A program made the translations under genes and the position numbers. The notes below the pieces were generated by a model that did not search any database, was not told where the DNA came from, and worked only from the letters and a program-made list of their open reading frames with translations. Below are positions 61,030 to 64,000 of a DNA stretch of 64,000 nt, piece after piece. Every line of letters starts with the position of its first letter. Positions within the stretch are counted from its first letter, which is position 1. The DNA is from Lepidurus packardi (taxonomy: Eukaryota; Arthropoda; Branchiopoda; Notostraca; Triopsidae): NCBI GenBank assembly GCA_023053545.1, contig JAKZAN010000007.1:4030001-4094000 (forward strand), read 5' to 3'.

Positions 61030-64000
61030 ACATCGCCCAGCAGTTAGGGCACAGAGTCGGCATGTTTCAGTTATTTTGCACACCTTATGGAAACGTATGA
61101 GCAAAGAGCTCTGGGTAACAGGAGGAAATGCTTGATGGAACCAAGAACACCGAGCTCTTCCTGTCTTATAACTTCACCATTTCTTGTTAAACTTCTTGTA
61201 TGATAATAAGCAGTCGCTCGATTTTGCCTGAAAGACTTCAGCTCATATAGTAATAAATTCTGTTCAAGGTTCCAAGACCAAAGAAAACGACGTTGACTCG
61301 ATTTTATTTGGGATATTAAATAAGTTAAGGAAATGAAAATATAAGCCAGTGGCGCACACTTTTTCTTGGGCTCGGTTCGAGTATTGCTGTGCGAGGGCTG
61401 AGGAGAGAGTAATCACGATGAAGGAGATCATTGAGGAAGGCTTGGGTGTTAGCGTCCGGTTCTCAAGAGTCTCTTGGATGGCCAAAACGGACCGAAACGG
61501 ATAAGTTTTGCTAGAAAAGGAAAAGAAAGTCCAAAAACAGTGACGATAAAACGTCCGTCACACCCTTTTTTTTTATTTCGGAAACCTCGCCTGGGTCTAC
61601 TTTGTGTGTGTCAGGTGCTAAGGTTGGCGGGCTTGGTGAGCTGCAGCAATGGCACTGCTCATATCTTGAAGTGTATAGCGTACAGAACGACAGTTCGAAG
61701 CTTTTCGAGTTGGCGGGACCTCGACTATGGGTATATATCGGCGGGACTCTTGCTGTGCCGCGCCTTTTCTTGCTACCCGGGCGGGCCGATCAATTAACTC
61801 GCGTACAGTGCCACTGGGAAATCAAACGGCAAGGGTATAAGGGGTACGCTCTGCAAGATCTTTTATTTCCCGTTTTTTTCCGCTTGGCCTAGCTTCTCCT
61901 GCATTGGCTCATGGTGCTCTCTTCCCCTGTAAAAAGTGGAAAAAAAGAAAACAACAACAAGGGAAAAACGAAAAGAAAAGCACGAGACAACTCGCCTTCC
62001 GTGGCGCGTGAAAACAAAACACCAAAACATTACTGCCAGTTAAAGCGCCTGTATTTCCATGAGTCGCCAGAGACCGATACACTTTCTCAATGCAGCCATA
62101 TTTAGTTGAAAAAGGCTATATGCTCGACACTCCTCCTAACTCTAGCAAAAAAAAAAAAAAGTTTTTCTTTGCCTGGCACTTTTCTTCTCTTGACTTGCTT
62201 CCTTTTCAGGTCTTTTGCTTGATAGTTAAGTGTTGCTCGGTTATCGACATCCCCACGTATACTTACCACGGGATGATATCCAACGCGAAAAGCGTGGCGC
62301 CCCACCCCCTTCCAAGTTTTTCAATGTTTTCTGACCCATTGCACCTTGGATGAGCAAAGAAGAGACGAACGGCGAAGCTCGGGGCAACTTTATCACCACC
62401 ACGAAAAGGCCTAAGATAGAGGCCCGAGTCTTTCCTTTGGCGCAAATCGTGATTTAATGACCCAATTCACACCCTTCCTAAGCGCCTCTCCCCACCTTCC
62501 ACTTCCACCCCATGCTCTTTTCTTCTCTTCGTTATCTCGCAAAACGCTACGGTGCGAAGACGTTAAGCCAGAGTTATGGCCAAGCCCGTATATACGATAT
62601 AAATTTACACCCGCGGGCTCCAGGACATGTGAACAACTTTACCCCGGACCCTCTCCCCGCTCCCCTTATTCTTAACTGACCCCAGTAATACGCCTAGACA
62701 GCCCATGCTGTTATGCGTGCCAATAGAGATGAATCATAAACTAACGTGCCCGGTTCTCCCAAATCGTCTCAGATGGCCCCATAACTCTCCGTCATTCATC
62801 ACAGCTAACACCGATATCTAGACCACTTCTCAGACTAGTTAAACCCCTCAAGTCGGGAAGGAATGGGAACCTAACATATATATATCTCAGCTTTTCAAAG
62901 AAGAAGGGGGGACTCTTGCACACCTTAATTGACTTTGCCAAATCGAAGCTTTTTGATGTTAGGAAAGCTCTGAACTGTATAGTTTCTCGGAATATTTTAC
63001 ACTCATTTAAGGCTATAAATTTGTGTCTTCGGCAACACAATACTGAAGAATAAATAGATAAAAAACTAATGAAGAACTTCGTGAAAGAAGAGCTCCCTTC
63101 TTATAATAGCAATCGGTAATTACAGCCAAGTTTTGCTAGTGTTTGGTTAGGATCTTTGCCGGAAATGAGACCCTTCCTATGTGAAGATTGCTTACTCGTG
63201 GAGAACGATGTTGTACTTTACTCTCTTTCTTCAACAATACTCCATCTTTCTAGCTGACAATCGACGTCGTAATGCTGGGGAAGGGGAAGAAAAAAATAAC
63301 CAACTGAAAAGTTTATGTCCATTTGGCCCCTCCAAACGGGACCTCATCTATTGAACCATTACGACGACCATGTCCCCCAATAACAAAAACAAAAACAGAA
63401 ATACATATACATTATTTCGTCGCCCTTGTTGGCAGCCCAGGAGATAATATAATTTGTGTTTAGTATTTTTTCTGAATACAAGAAGAGAACACGGGTCAGC
63501 AACGAACACCAAGCTCAGGCTTCGATCCTTGAATTGAAGTTGTTCCTGAGACTTGAAAGGGACACTTGGAAAGAGAAAATTTGTGCATATCGATGGCAGT
63601 TTTTGGTGTCTCTGTAGCCCAGTTTCTACGTCCTTCTGTTTCTCAAGGAGCTCCCGTCTACGATGGTAATCTCTATAGCTATAACCGGCCCCAAACAGCC
63701 TGTTTTTGTGTGATTTAGATAACACGTGGCGCTGTCATACCACAAAATCGCTCAAGCACCTTTCCCAATCCAGTGGAAGTTGCTCTCCATTCCATGCATT
63801 AGAGATCAAACGGCAGTACAATTTTCTGCTTACCGGTTAAGAACCTTGGCAAGAGGCAACACTTCGAGATCTATTTTGTTGTTGTTTTTGTCTCTCTCTC
63901 TGTAGCTTTCTTTCTTATCACATCAGTCATACAAACTTAGTCTTCCGGGAATTAACAAAGAGGGGTCTGCGCGTATTAAAGCGGAGGTAGAAATTAAAGC
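61030..64000. other. Right end of the window, no recognisable gene
   Basis: Short ORFs only. The minus-strand frame 63348-63725 begins with a basic, helical stretch (DYHRRRELLEKQKDVETGLQ) that could be an exon of a gene continuing past the edge, but the second half looks like AT-rich non-coding sequence. Nothing here can be named. Confidence 0.4.

Noticed and set aside
1..64000. Bacterial-type systems (CRISPR, toxin-antitoxin, phage or biosynthetic clusters)
   Set aside because: All firm genes are intron-rich animal genes; no unspliced run of prokaryotic genes or regularly spaced repeats is present.

Overview
This window is nuclear DNA of a bilaterian invertebrate. Every recognisable gene is split by short GT-AG introns (mostly about 50-100 nt, some over 1 kb), and the proteins are animal signalling and adhesion families: GRB7/10/14 adaptor, Methuselah-like GPCR, CIR1, heparan-sulfate C5-epimerase, TTC36, SRCIN1/KIAA1217, FMNL formin, bestrophins and a lachesin-type Ig protein. 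The Methuselah-like receptor and the lachesin/IgLON protein lean toward a protostome, but the lineage cannot be fixed from the sequence alone. There are no bacterial operons, CRISPR arrays or rRNA genes.

Layout: 1-3112 (minus) GRB7/10/14-like adaptor, cut by the left edge inside its SH2 domain; 4465-4829 (plus) doubtful small spliced gene; 6843-8192 two copies of a TA-flanked MITE; 10922-12925 (plus) Methuselah-like GPCR; 14926-16050 (plus) CIR1; 17613-19531 (plus) D-glucuronyl C5-epimerase; 20991-20135 (minus) TTC36; 21-28 kb no recognisable gene; 28171-36222 (plus) SRCIN1/p140Cap-KIAA1217-like scaffold in 15 exons, with a TTAA-flanked element in intron 4; 37506-42500 (plus) FMNL formin in 17 exons; 43506-43836 third MITE copy; 44714-47088 and 47720-49176 (plus) two tandem bestrophins; 53407-50589 (minus) lachesin/IgLON-like Ig protein; 53.5-64 kb no recognisable gene but a second TTAA-flanked element and a telomere-like fold-back repeat.

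The exon chains were built by hand from splice signals, reading phase and remembered family sequences. In all the complete genes the summed exon lengths are divisible by three, which supports the models. The genes do not form a pathway. The closest functional pairing is the SRCIN1-like scaffold and the FMNL formin, adjacent on one strand and both cortical actin regulators; the two bestrophins are a tandem duplication. I found no convincing new multi-gene system. The most interesting items are the exon differences between the two bestrophins, two small transposon families, long intronic hairpins, a fold-back telomere-like repeat, and possible ATG-only start exons.
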